Assembly (NCBI RefSeq): GCF_030908245.1
Contig: NZ_JAVFJJ010000021.1
Span: 589-59,342, forward strand
Length of the DNA stretch: 58,754 nucleotides
DNA from: Sinomonas sp. ASV322
Lineage (GTDB): Bacteria; Actinomycetota; Actinomycetes; Actinomycetales; Micrococcaceae
Direction of reading: 5' to 3'
Position 1 is the stretch's first letter. The number at the start of each line of letters is the position of its first letter. A program made the position numbers and the translations under genes. A model generated the notes under the pieces. That model ran no database searches, was not told the origin of the DNA, and saw nothing but the letters and a program-made list of their open reading frames with translations. Below, in pieces: positions 1 through 9,565 of this stretch.

Positions 1-96
1 CGGTGGGGGACCCGCGGGTGGTGACCCCTGAACGGTGGGGGACCCGCGGGTGGTGACCCCTGAACGGTGGGGGACCCGCGGGAGGTGACCCCTGAA
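1..96. repeat. Three 32-bp tandem repeats
   Basis: Three head-to-tail copies at 1-32, 33-64 and 65-96. Each unit carries the 10-bp palindrome ACCCGCGGGT flanked by GGTGGGGG and GGTGACCCC; the third copy has one T-to-A change that breaks the palindrome. The tract runs off the left edge, so the true copy number is unknown. It lies just upstream of the probable rplY promoter. There are no unique spacers, so this is not a CRISPR array. Confidence 0.9.
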
Positions 97-104
97 CGAG
101 GAGG

Positions 105-139
105 TGACGGCGCACGGGGCGGGGACCCTCTGGTAGGAT
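105..139 (+). promoter_or_regulatory. Probable rplY promoter (-10 TAGGAT)
   Basis: TAGGAT at 134-139 matches the actinobacterial TAnnnT -10 consensus. The -35 is weak: TGACGG at 105-110 is too far away, so only the -10 is convincing. It would give a leader of about 175 nt before the rplY start codon, containing several GC-rich self-complementary stretches. I see no other gene in 97-320. Confidence 0.4.
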
Positions 140-320
140 GGACGGCGAACCTTGGCGAGGGACTGCGCCGCTCCGTGGGCTGATGCTCATGGGACGCGCA
201 GAGCCGTGATCGACTGGGTCTGAGACTCCTTCTGCGGCGCACTTGCGGCGCTCGAGGTGTGCGGGCCGGTTGTGGGCCGCCCTCGCGCCAGGCCACACAA
301 GACCATGAAGGAGCATTGTT

Positions 321-911
321 ATGAGCGAGAAGCTCGCCGTCCAGAAGCGCACCGAGTTCGGCAAGGGCTATGCCCGCCGCGCCCGCGCCGCCGGCAAGAT
401 CCCCGCAGTCATCTACGGCCACGGTGCCGAGCCGCTGCACGTCAACCTCCCGGGCCGCGAGACGACGCTCGCCGTGCGCGTCGCGAACGCCCTCCTGACG
501 CTTGACGTCGAGGGCACGGAGCACCTCGCGCTCGTCAAGGACATCCAGCGCGACCCGGTCCGCCAGATCATCGAGCACATCGACCTCCTCACGGTCCGTC
601 GTGGCGAGAAGGTCCAGGTTGACGTCCCCGTGCACCTCGCCGGCGAGGCCGCTCCGGGTACCGTCGTGAACCAGGAGGCCGTGACCGTGACGGTGGAGGC
701 CGAGGCGACCCACCTCCCGTCCGCGCTCGAGGTGAGCATCGAGGGCCGCGAGGCGGGCCAGCACGTCCACGCGTCCGACGTCGAGCTCCCGAAGAACGTC
801 GTCCTCGTGACCGAGGCCGAGACGATCGTCGTCAACATCTCCGAGGCCGTCGCTGCGGCGGAGGAGACCGCGGCCGAGGGCGCCGAGGCGTCTGCCGAGG
901 CGGCGGAGTAA
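321..911 (+). CDS. rplY: 50S ribosomal protein L25/general stress protein Ctc
   Basis: This 196-residue protein is the long, Ctc-type form of ribosomal protein L25, which binds 5S rRNA in the large subunit. The L25 domain covers roughly residues 5-90 (reading VQKRTEFGKGYARR and IPAVIYGHG). The TL5-type beta domain covers about 95-180 (VQVDVPVHLAGEA). The tail after about 180 is low-complexity Ala/Glu. The start at 321 follows an AAGGAGC ribosome-binding site at about 306-312. It is followed by a strong hairpin terminator and then pth, the usual actinobacterial rplY-pth order. The length and both domains are normal for the long form. Confidence 0.96.
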   Translation: MSEKLAVQKRTEFGKGYARRARAAGKIPAVIYGHGAEPLHVNLPGRETTLAVRVANALLTLDVEGTEHLALVKDIQRDPVRQIIEHIDLLTVRRGEKVQVDVPVHLAGEAAPGTVVNQEAVTVTVEAEATHLPSALEVSIEGREAGQHVHASDVELPKNVVLVTEAETIVVNISEAVAAAEETAAEGAEASAEAAE

Positions 912-940
912 GCAGGTAGTAGCCTGCTGGCAGAACCTCA

Positions 941-970
941 GGCGGCCCGTCCCCGGTGGGGCGGGCCGCC
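941..970 (+). terminator. Hairpin terminator after rplY
   Basis: A GC stem of about 13 bp (GGCGGCCCGTCCCC pairing with GGGGCGGGCCGCC) around a short GTG-containing loop, then TTCTG. There is no long U-tract, which is common for high-GC actinobacteria. It sits 30 nt after the rplY stop and 94 nt before the pth start, so pth may have its own promoter or depend on read-through. Confidence 0.75.
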
Positions 971-1063
971 TTCTGCGTTGCGTTCGCCGTCCCGTGCGGT
1001 CGGCGTCCGCATTTCACCCCGCCCTTACCCGCCCATACACGTCCCCAAGGAGCATCGACCCTG

Positions 1064-1648
1064 ATGGCAGAGACCTGGCTCATCGTCGGCCTCGGCAACC
1101 CCGGCCCGAAGTACAGCGGGAACCGGCACAACGTGGGCCAGATGGTCCTCGATGAGCTCGCCGGCCGGATCGGCGGGTCCTTCTCGTCGCACCGCTCGCG
1201 CGCCATGGTGCTCGAGGGGCGCTTCGGCATCGGCGGGCCGCGCGTCGTCCTCGCGAAGCCCGTCACGTACATGAACGAATCCGGCGGGCCGGTCTCCGGC
1301 GCGGCGAAGTTCTTCGGGATCGTGCCGGATCACGTCGTCGTCATTCACGACGAGCTCGACGTCCCGTTCGACGCCGTGCGGCTCAAGCTGGGCGGGGGAG
1401 AGGGCGGGCACAACGGCCTCCGGGACATCACGAAGGCGCTCGGCACGAAGGACTACTACCGCGTGCGGGTCGGCGTCGGCCGCCCACCGGGACGCATGGA
1501 CGCCGCCGACCACGTGCTCCGCGACTTCTCCACCGCCGAGCGCAAGGACCTTCCGTTCGTCCTCTCGGAGGCCGCCGACGCCGTCGAACTCCTCGTGCGG
1601 GACGGCCTCCTGACCGCCCAGCAGAAGCACCACCCCGCCAAGGCCTGA
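1064..1648 (+). CDS. pth: Peptidyl-tRNA hydrolase
   Basis: A 194-residue cytoplasmic enzyme that releases tRNA from drop-off peptidyl-tRNA. The family signatures are clear: GLGNPGPKY with Asn12, NRHNVG with catalytic His22, KPVTYMNESGG, and IHDELDVPF with Asp96, the expected counterpart of E. coli Asp93. I chose ATG 1064 because AAGGAGC at 1048-1054 precedes it. The frame is open upstream to 956, but that would add a non-conserved Pro/Arg-rich stretch and run into the terminator. The length is normal. In many actinobacteria mfd follows closely; here it lies about 44.5 kb downstream. Confidence 0.97.
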   Translation: MAETWLIVGLGNPGPKYSGNRHNVGQMVLDELAGRIGGSFSSHRSRAMVLEGRFGIGGPRVVLAKPVTYMNESGGPVSGAAKFFGIVPDHVVVIHDELDVPFDAVRLKLGGGEGGHNGLRDITKALGTKDYYRVRVGVGRPPGRMDAADHVLRDFSTAERKDLPFVLSEAADAVELLVRDGLLTAQQKHHPAKA

Positions 1649-1678
1649 GCTCCCCTCGCGTCCTCGGCGTCACAAATG

Positions 1679-1706
1679 TGACCCAATTCGTCCCTCAAGT
1701 GGGTCA
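1679..1706. promoter_or_regulatory. Inverted repeat upstream of LAL1
   Basis: TGACCCA (1679-1685) and TGGGTCA (1700-1706) form a perfect 7-bp inverted repeat, centre to centre 21 bp, two helical turns apart. It lies 107 bp before the LAL1 start. Half-sites on the same helix face suggest a dimeric regulator, possibly LAL1 itself, but no binding protein is identified. The same sequence is not visible before LAL3. Confidence 0.4.
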
Positions 1707-1812
1707 TATCCGCCTCACGTGGAACGGATTTGGCGACAGACCCTGCCGGAGTGTCCCGGAGAAGGGGTATCTTGTGCACACTGCATGCGCGGAGGCCATA
1801 TGGGGAGGGGCT

Positions 1813-4530
1813 ATGCGGTGGACTAGTGGTGTCTCCGAGCGCCGTCAGACCGGCGCTCGGTCATTCTCTGCTGACCGGGTCCAGTGGGCCCGGAATGTCC
1901 GCACCGACGAACTCCGTACCGCACAGGACGCGCTCCGGGACTCCCACAGCTACGGCGTCGTGATCACGGGCGAGCGGGACATCGGCAAAGGCGCGTTCCA
2001 GACGGCGCTCGTCCGCTCGCTCGCCCCGGACATCTACGCACAGACCCTGCGCAGCACGATGGTGGGCACCGAGACGCCGTACGGTGCGCTCGCCCCGCTC
2101 CTGGCCCGCCTCCCCGACGAGGACCTCGAAAGTCCCAGCGCAACGATGCGCGGGATCATGGAGACCCTGCGCGAAGACGCGGACGGCCGTCCGGCCGTCA
2201 TCGCCCTCGAAACACCCGGCGGGCTCGACGAGCTGAGCACGGCGACGCTCGTCAACCTCATGATGACCGGCACGGCGAAGGTCATCGTCGTCGCCAACCG
2301 CACGAGCGACCTCCCTGAGGACTTCCACTGGATGCTCACGGAACAGCGCATCCGCGAGATCCAGCTCGATCTCGTACCCTCGGAGAAGACCGAGGACGTG
2401 CTTCGGGAAGCCCTTGGTGGAATCGTGCCGAGGACCGTTGCCCAGATGCTCCACGCGATGGCCCACGGCAACCCCGAGATCCTCTATCGGATCGTGGGGG
2501 ACTTCCTCCTCTCCGAGCAGCTGCGCTCGACCGATGGGGTCTGGACCCTCGCCGACGACGCCGAGTCGGCCCGCAGCCGCGAGATCGACGACGTCGTCCG
2601 CACCCGCGTCGAGCGCGAGCCTCCCGAGGTGCAGACGGGAATCGAGGCGCTCGCGTGCGCCCGCAGGCTTCCCCTCGATCGACTCACGGCGGTCTTCGGC
2701 GTCTCGACGGTCGCCGCGATGGACGAATCCGGCCTCATCCAGGTCGAGGACGCAGACCGACACTCGGTTTCGCTCGCGGACCCGGTCATGGCCGACGTGG
2801 TCCGCGGGTGGCTGAGCATTCCGCGACGGCGCGAGCTGCGCGCGCTCGTGATCGGCCCCGAGGAGCCCCCGCTCGCGACGCTCGGCGTCGTCGAGCTCCT
2901 CGGCTACGCGGCCTGGACACGCGAATGCCAGACCGTGCTCCCGGCGGCCCACGCGATCGCCGCGGCCATCGCGGCGCTCAAGCTCAACGACCCGCGCTTC
3001 GCGCTCGACTGCCTCGAGGGTCTCCCGCACGTGTGCGCGCTGTGGGCTACCGTGCAGCGGCTCCGCGCCAACGCGCACCTCTCCCTCGGCCTCCCCATCC
3101 AGGCGCATGCCTTCCTCGAGCAGGTCTCCGAGGATGAGCTCGCCGCGCTTTCGCCCGTGGACTTTGCCGCGTTTGTCGAGTCCCTCGCCGCCGTCAAGCG
3201 CTCGACGCCGGGGCGGAGCGCCGAAGTGCCCGCGCTCATTGTCGAATCGCGCACGCGGCTCCTCGTGACCTCGGGCCTGAGCGACGTGGACGACGACGAG
3301 GTCCGGCACGCGATGGCGATGCTCGAGCTTGTCGAGTTCACCGACGCCGCAGCGAGGGGCGATTTCGCGCCGATCCTCGAACGCCTCGAGCTCGCCGCGG
3401 CCGGCGCTCCGGGCTGGGACGATGAGCTCCGCCTGAGGGCCGCGTGCCTCCTCATGCAGGCCCAAGTCATGCTCGGGCGCGAGGACGAGGCGCTCGCGAC
3501 GCTCCACCGGGTCTCGAGCGAGCTCGGCGGCCCCGCCGGGACCGCACGCGTGCGGCACGAGTTCGCGGACCGGGCGTTCGACGTGCTCCTCTACAACGGG
3601 CATTGGCGCCAGTGCCTCGCGCTCGTCCGCTCGGCCGGCCACACGACCGTCCCGAGCCTGCGCATCGAAGGCGCCAAGTATGAGCTCGCGGCCGGAGTTG
3701 CCCTCGTCTACGCGGGCCGCGGCTCCGAGGCCCTTTCGCTGCTCCTTGCGGCGATCGTCCAGCTCGAACAGGGCCGCGGCCGCCCGTACCTGGGCTGCGC
3801 GTACGCCGCGGCGGCGTTTGCGTTCGCCCAACAGGGGGACGCCGCGGCGGCGCGCACCTATCTCGACAAGGTCGAAGGCTGGGTGTGGCCCTGCAGCTAT
3901 TCGGTCGCCGCGTCGATGGAGTTCTGCGCCGACATGGCCCGCCGATGGATCGGCGAGCGTGGCGCCGCAGCGCGCCTCGTGGAGGCCGCGCGCGAGGACA
4001 TCCGAGCGGGCCGGTGGACGATGGCCGGCATCAAGCTCGTCGGTGCCACGGTGGACGCGGGCCTCGACGAGCTCGCGCTCCTCGAGGAGGTGTGCGAACA
4101 CCGCCAAGGGGCCCTCGCAGAACTCGGGCGGAGGCTCGCGCGCGGAACCCGCCTGCGCAGCCTTCCGGACCTCGTCGCCGCTTCCGATCTGTCCGCGGGG
4201 CTCGAACTCGACACGCTCGAGTCGCGCTGCACCGCCGTCGCCCTCGACATTGCCCGGGACACGGGCGACGTCCGCTCCGCGCGCATCCTGCAGGCGAGGC
4301 TCGACCGGCTCACGGGCCTGGTCGAGGTGCTCCCGGTGGTGCCCCAAAGCCTCGGTCCGCTGCTCACCGCGAGGGAGCGCGAGGTCGCAGTCCTCGCGGC
4401 GCGCGGCGAGTCGAACCGAACGATTGCCGAGGAGATGGGGCTTTCTGTGCGAACGGTCGAAGGCCATCTGTACCAGGTGTTCTCGAAGCTGGGGATCACG
4501 TCCCGCGCCGAGCTCGGCGGACTCCTGTGA
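1813..4530 (+). CDS. LAL1: large LuxR-type regulator with degenerate P-loop
   Basis: 905 residues. The C-terminal 55 residues (about 851-905) form a LuxR/GerE helix-turn-helix (NRTIAEEMGLSVRTVEGHLYQVFSKLG). An N-terminal STAND-like ATPase region is followed by a long Ala/Leu-rich helical repeat region (about 380-840) without recognisable sensor domains. The Walker A position reads GERDIGKG (53-60), with Gly in place of the Ser/Thr that follows Lys, and the Walker B position reads VIALETPG instead of an Asp-Asp motif, so ATP hydrolysis may be lost. ATG 1813 follows GGGGAGGGG; an upstream in-frame ATG at 1678 lacks a good site and overlaps the inverted repeat. The stop overlaps the LAL2 start by one base. 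It is paralogous to LAL3, sharing a GTAK...DLP-DF stretch. Its target is unknown. Confidence 0.85.
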   Translation: MRWTSGVSERRQTGARSFSADRVQWARNVRTDELRTAQDALRDSHSYGVVITGERDIGKGAFQTALVRSLAPDIYAQTLRSTMVGTETPYGALAPLLARLPDEDLESPSATMRGIMETLREDADGRPAVIALETPGGLDELSTATLVNLMMTGTAKVIVVANRTSDLPEDFHWMLTEQRIREIQLDLVPSEKTEDVLREALGGIVPRTVAQMLHAMAHGNPEILYRIVGDFLLSEQLRSTDGVWTLADDAESARSREIDDVVRTRVEREPPEVQTGIEALACARRLPLDRLTAVFGVSTVAAMDESGLIQVEDADRHSVSLADPVMADVVRGWLSIPRRRELRALVIGPEEPPLATLGVVELLGYAAWTRECQTVLPAAHAIAAAIAALKLNDPRFALDCLEGLPHVCALWATVQRLRANAHLSLGLPIQAHAFLEQVSEDELAALSPVDFAAFVESLAAVKRSTPGRSAEVPALIVESRTRLLVTSGLSDVDDDEVRHAMAMLELVEFTDAAARGDFAPILERLELAAAGAPGWDDELRLRAACLLMQAQVMLGREDEALATLHRVSSELGGPAGTARVRHEFADRAFDVLLYNGHWRQCLALVRSAGHTTVPSLRIEGAKYELAAGVALVYAGRGSEALSLLLAAIVQLEQGRGRPYLGCAYAAAAFAFAQQGDAAAARTYLDKVEGWVWPCSYSVAASMEFCADMARRWIGERGAAARLVEAAREDIRAGRWTMAGIKLVGATVDAGLDELALLEEVCEHRQGALAELGRRLARGTRLRSLPDLVAASDLSAGLELDTLESRCTAVALDIARDTGDVRSARILQARLDRLTGLVEVLPVVPQSLGPLLTAREREVAVLAARGESNRTIAEEMGLSVRTVEGHLYQVFSKLGITSRAELGGLL

Positions 4531-7181
4531 TGGCCCGAGGGCCGCAGGGCGCGCTCCTCATCGGGCGCGAGCGCGAGACCGCCCGGTGCGCGGCCATGCT
4601 GCGCAGTCGCGTACCCGCGGTCCTGCTCCTCGGGGAGACAGGCGTGGGGAAGTCGGCCCTCGTCGCGGCCGTCCGCGAGGAGCTCTCCGACTACGCCGAG
4701 ACGTTCGAGATCCACGGAAGCCCGTCGCTCCAGCGCGTGCCCTACGGCGTGCTCGCCCCGTTCCTGGGCGGCCTGCCGACCCAGCAGGCCGGCTCGCGGA
4801 TCGCCGTTCTTAGGGCGTTCTGGCGCCGGGTCGAGGAGCTCAGGAATGAGAGCGAGGGCAGCCTCATCCTCGTGATCGACGACGCCCACTCGATCGACGC
4901 GCTGAGTGCCGAGGTCATCGCGGAGCTCGTCGGCGCGGGCTGGGCCCAGGCCCTCGTGACGTCCCCGGACGGCGCCCTGCTCCCGCCCCCGCTCATGCAG
5001 CTGTGGATCGATGGAGGTGCCGAACGCCTCGACCTCGAGCCGTTCACGGAGGCCGAGGCGACGAGCTTCCTCGAGGCCACGTTGGGCAGCCGGGTCCTGC
5101 CGTCCACGGCGCGGCGTCTCTGGCGCGACTCCCAAGGCAATCCCCTGCTCCTGCGCTGCCTCATGGACGAGGCGAGGCGTGCGGGGGCCCTCATCGAGCA
5201 GCGCGGCACGTGGGTCCTCGCATCCGAGCTCGAGCGGCGTGGAGACGGCCTCGTGGGGCTCGTCCGCGACCAGCTCCAGCGACTCTCGTCCGAGGAGCGC
5301 GAGGCGCTCATGCTCGTCGCAGTCGCGCAGCCCGCCGCGCTAGGCCTCGTCGAGGGGCAGTTCGGGGCCGACGTCGTGCGCAGCCTCGTCGCGAAGCGCC
5401 TCGTGCAGCCTCCCACGGGAGCGGACGGCTCGCTGCGGCTGCGGCACGTCGTGTACGGGGACGCGATCTATCAGCTCATTCCGCTGAGCCGCTCGCTCTG
5501 GCTCCAGCAGCTCGCGACGGAGCATCGCGCGCGCCAGCTCGCGACGGCGGACGGCCTCCTGTGCGCCGTCTCGTGGGCGCTCGGCTGCGGACTCCAGCTC
5601 GATGACACGACCTATCTCCGAGCCGCCCAGCTCGCGGCTCGGCTCGGGGAGAATTCACTAGCCCTCCGGGCCGTCGACGAGGTCCGCTCGCCCGAGCACG
5701 CGGCCGACGCGCGGCTCGTCCGCGGCCTCGTCGCCTACAGCAGGAACCACCACGCCGACGCCGTCGAGCTCCTTGAGCCCACCCGCGAGCTCGACGCCGA
5801 AGGGGTCCTCGCCTCAGGCCTCCTGTGGCTCTACAGCCGAGACACCCTCGGGCATCCGCACGACGAGATCGCGCGAGACATCCGACGCCTCGCGGCCGAG
5901 GGCGGCGGCGGCCCCTGGGATCTCCTGCGCCTCGTGTACCTCTCCCTCACGGGTGACTACGCGGGCCTCGAAGTGGGCCTCGCCGCGTGGCGCGGGGCCG
6001 AGGCGACCGAGCGCTCGGCGGTGGAGCGCGGGGTGGCCGCGGCGCTCGAGGCCGAGGTCCTTGCCTGCCGCGGGCTCCTCCTCGAGAGCATGACCGACGC
6101 GGCGCGCGCGATCGAGCTGCTCGCCCCGACCGAGTTCACGGGGTGCCTCTCCGAGTTCGCCGCCCTCCGGTATGTGTATGCGGGCGTGACGGCCGGGCAG
6201 TGGGACGCCGTCGAGTCCATTCCGGTGCGCTTCGCCGCCCCGCCGCTCGAAGAGGCGTCGTTCCAGTTCACGGCGACGCTCCAGTGCGCGCGGGGGCTCG
6301 CGCTTTTGCGGCAGGGCCGATTCGGGCCGGCCCTCGCGATCCTCGAGCCGACGCTCGAGGAGCTCCGCGTGAGCGATGCCCAGCACGTTTTCCGCCTCTG
6401 CGCGGCGGCCGCAGCCTACTGCGCCGCAAAGCTCGGCGATTGGGGCCAGGCCGCCGACTTCCTCGAGGACTCGAGGAACCGGGGGCGGGTCTCGGCGTCG
6501 ATCGTCCGCCCCATCGCGGAGCTCTTCGAGGCCGCCGCCACGTGCGCGATCGAGCCCGATGAGCATTCGATGGCCGTGTTCGAGACGATCATCGACGCCG
6601 CGACCCGCGGGGCCCGGCGCGATGTGTGCCTCCAGGCGCTCTTCCTGTGGTTCGAGGCCGGCCAGCGGGACCGGCTCGACGAGCTCCTCGGGGTCGCGTG
6701 GCCCATGGAGGGGGAGTGGGCCGAGGCGGCCGTCCTCCTCGGGGCCGCGTTCGCCGAGGGCAGCGCGGACTCCCTCCGCTCGGCAGCCGATGCACTCCGC
6801 AGCGCGCTCTACCCCCGGCTCGCGCGAGAGTGCTACGCCGAGGCGTTCGCGCTGCTCGAGAACACCCCGGCCCGCAACGAGGCGCGGGCCGTATGGGAGG
6901 GGCAGCGGGCGTGCGAGGCGGAGCTCGGGGAAACCGAGGTGCAGCCCCAGCCGTCCGCGTCCGCGGGCGAGCTCACACGCCGTGAGCGTCAGATCGTCGC
7001 GCTCGCGATCAGCGGCCTGAGCGACCGCGACATTGCGGACCGCCTGACCGTCTCGGTCCGCACGGTCGAGGGCCATCTCTACCGCGCCTATTCGAAGCTC
7101 GGGGTGAGCAGCAGGGAGCAGCTTTCCTCCGCCGTCGGGCTCGCTCCTGAGAATGAGTACACCGCGCCGCGCAGCAAGTAG
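4530..7181 (+). CDS. LAL2: large ATP-binding LuxR-type regulator
   Basis: 883 residues. It has an intact Walker A, GETGVGKS (35-42), and Walker B, LILVIDDAH (Asp117-Asp118), so it should bind and hydrolyse ATP, unlike its partner LAL1. A LuxR/GerE helix-turn-helix lies at about 815-869 (DRDIADRLTVSVRTVEGHLYRAYSKLG), followed by a short 14-residue tail. The central region is helical, tetratricopeptide-like in composition. ATG 4530 overlaps the LAL1 stop (TGATG), so the two are translationally coupled and probably made in equal amounts. It is closest in layout and HTH sequence to LAL4. The family (MalT-like LAL) activates transcription on a small-molecule or protein signal; which signal is not visible here. 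Confidence 0.88.
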   Translation: MARGPQGALLIGRERETARCAAMLRSRVPAVLLLGETGVGKSALVAAVREELSDYAETFEIHGSPSLQRVPYGVLAPFLGGLPTQQAGSRIAVLRAFWRRVEELRNESEGSLILVIDDAHSIDALSAEVIAELVGAGWAQALVTSPDGALLPPPLMQLWIDGGAERLDLEPFTEAEATSFLEATLGSRVLPSTARRLWRDSQGNPLLLRCLMDEARRAGALIEQRGTWVLASELERRGDGLVGLVRDQLQRLSSEEREALMLVAVAQPAALGLVEGQFGADVVRSLVAKRLVQPPTGADGSLRLRHVVYGDAIYQLIPLSRSLWLQQLATEHRARQLATADGLLCAVSWALGCGLQLDDTTYLRAAQLAARLGENSLALRAVDEVRSPEHAADARLVRGLVAYSRNHHADAVELLEPTRELDAEGVLASGLLWLYSRDTLGHPHDEIARDIRRLAAEGGGGPWDLLRLVYLSLTGDYAGLEVGLAAWRGAEATERSAVERGVAAALEAEVLACRGLLLESMTDAARAIELLAPTEFTGCLSEFAALRYVYAGVTAGQWDAVESIPVRFAAPPLEEASFQFTATLQCARGLALLRQGRFGPALAILEPTLEELRVSDAQHVFRLCAAAAAYCAAKLGDWGQAADFLEDSRNRGRVSASIVRPIAELFEAAATCAIEPDEHSMAVFETIIDAATRGARRDVCLQALFLWFEAGQRDRLDELLGVAWPMEGEWAEAAVLLGAAFAEGSADSLRSAADALRSALYPRLARECYAEAFALLENTPARNEARAVWEGQRACEAELGETEVQPQPSASAGELTRRERQIVALAISGLSDRDIADRLTVSVRTVEGHLYRAYSKLGVSSREQLSSAVGLAPENEYTAPRSK

Positions 7182-9377
<2,196 letters not shown>

Positions 9378-9443
9378 CTCGCAGTTCGGCGGACGTCGCC
9401 GCGGCGTTCGAGGGCCTCCGTAGGGCCTTGCTAGGGGAAATCT

Positions 9444-9458
9444 CCTCCCGCCGGGAGG
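9444..9458. promoter_or_regulatory. 15-bp palindrome between sufU and LAL3
   Basis: CCTCCCG-C-CGGGAGG is a perfect palindrome about 67 nt after sufU and 107 nt before LAL3. It could be a compact operator, or the stem of a very short terminator for sufSU. No U-tract follows. The rest of 9378-9565 shows only the GGGGGGAGG site of LAL3. Confidence 0.35.
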
Positions 9459-9565
9459 TCCCGATAGTAGGACTCACGGTTCCCTGTTGCGCAGGACCCA
9501 CTTCGGCGTACGCTATGCCTGAACTCGGGCGGCGTGTCGCAGCCGCCACCGGGGGGAGGCATGAC

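Noticed and set aside
1-96. CRISPR array at the left edge
   Set aside because: The repeats are directly adjacent with no unique spacers, and no cas genes are present.
956-1063. N-terminal extension of Pth
   Set aside because: The added residues lie over the terminator hairpin and are not conserved; ATG 1064 has a proper ribosome-binding site and fits the family start.
1678-1812. Longer start for LAL1 at 1678
   Set aside because: It would begin inside the inverted repeat and lacks a ribosome-binding site; 1813 follows GGGGAGGGG.
1861-4467. An 868-codon open frame antisense to LAL1, and similar long antisense frames elsewhere (for example 5814-7676, 13654-15321)
   Set aside because: Very high third-position GC leaves few stops on the opposite strand. 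Their composition is Arg/Glu/Pro-rich with no motifs, and the sense genes have clear domains.
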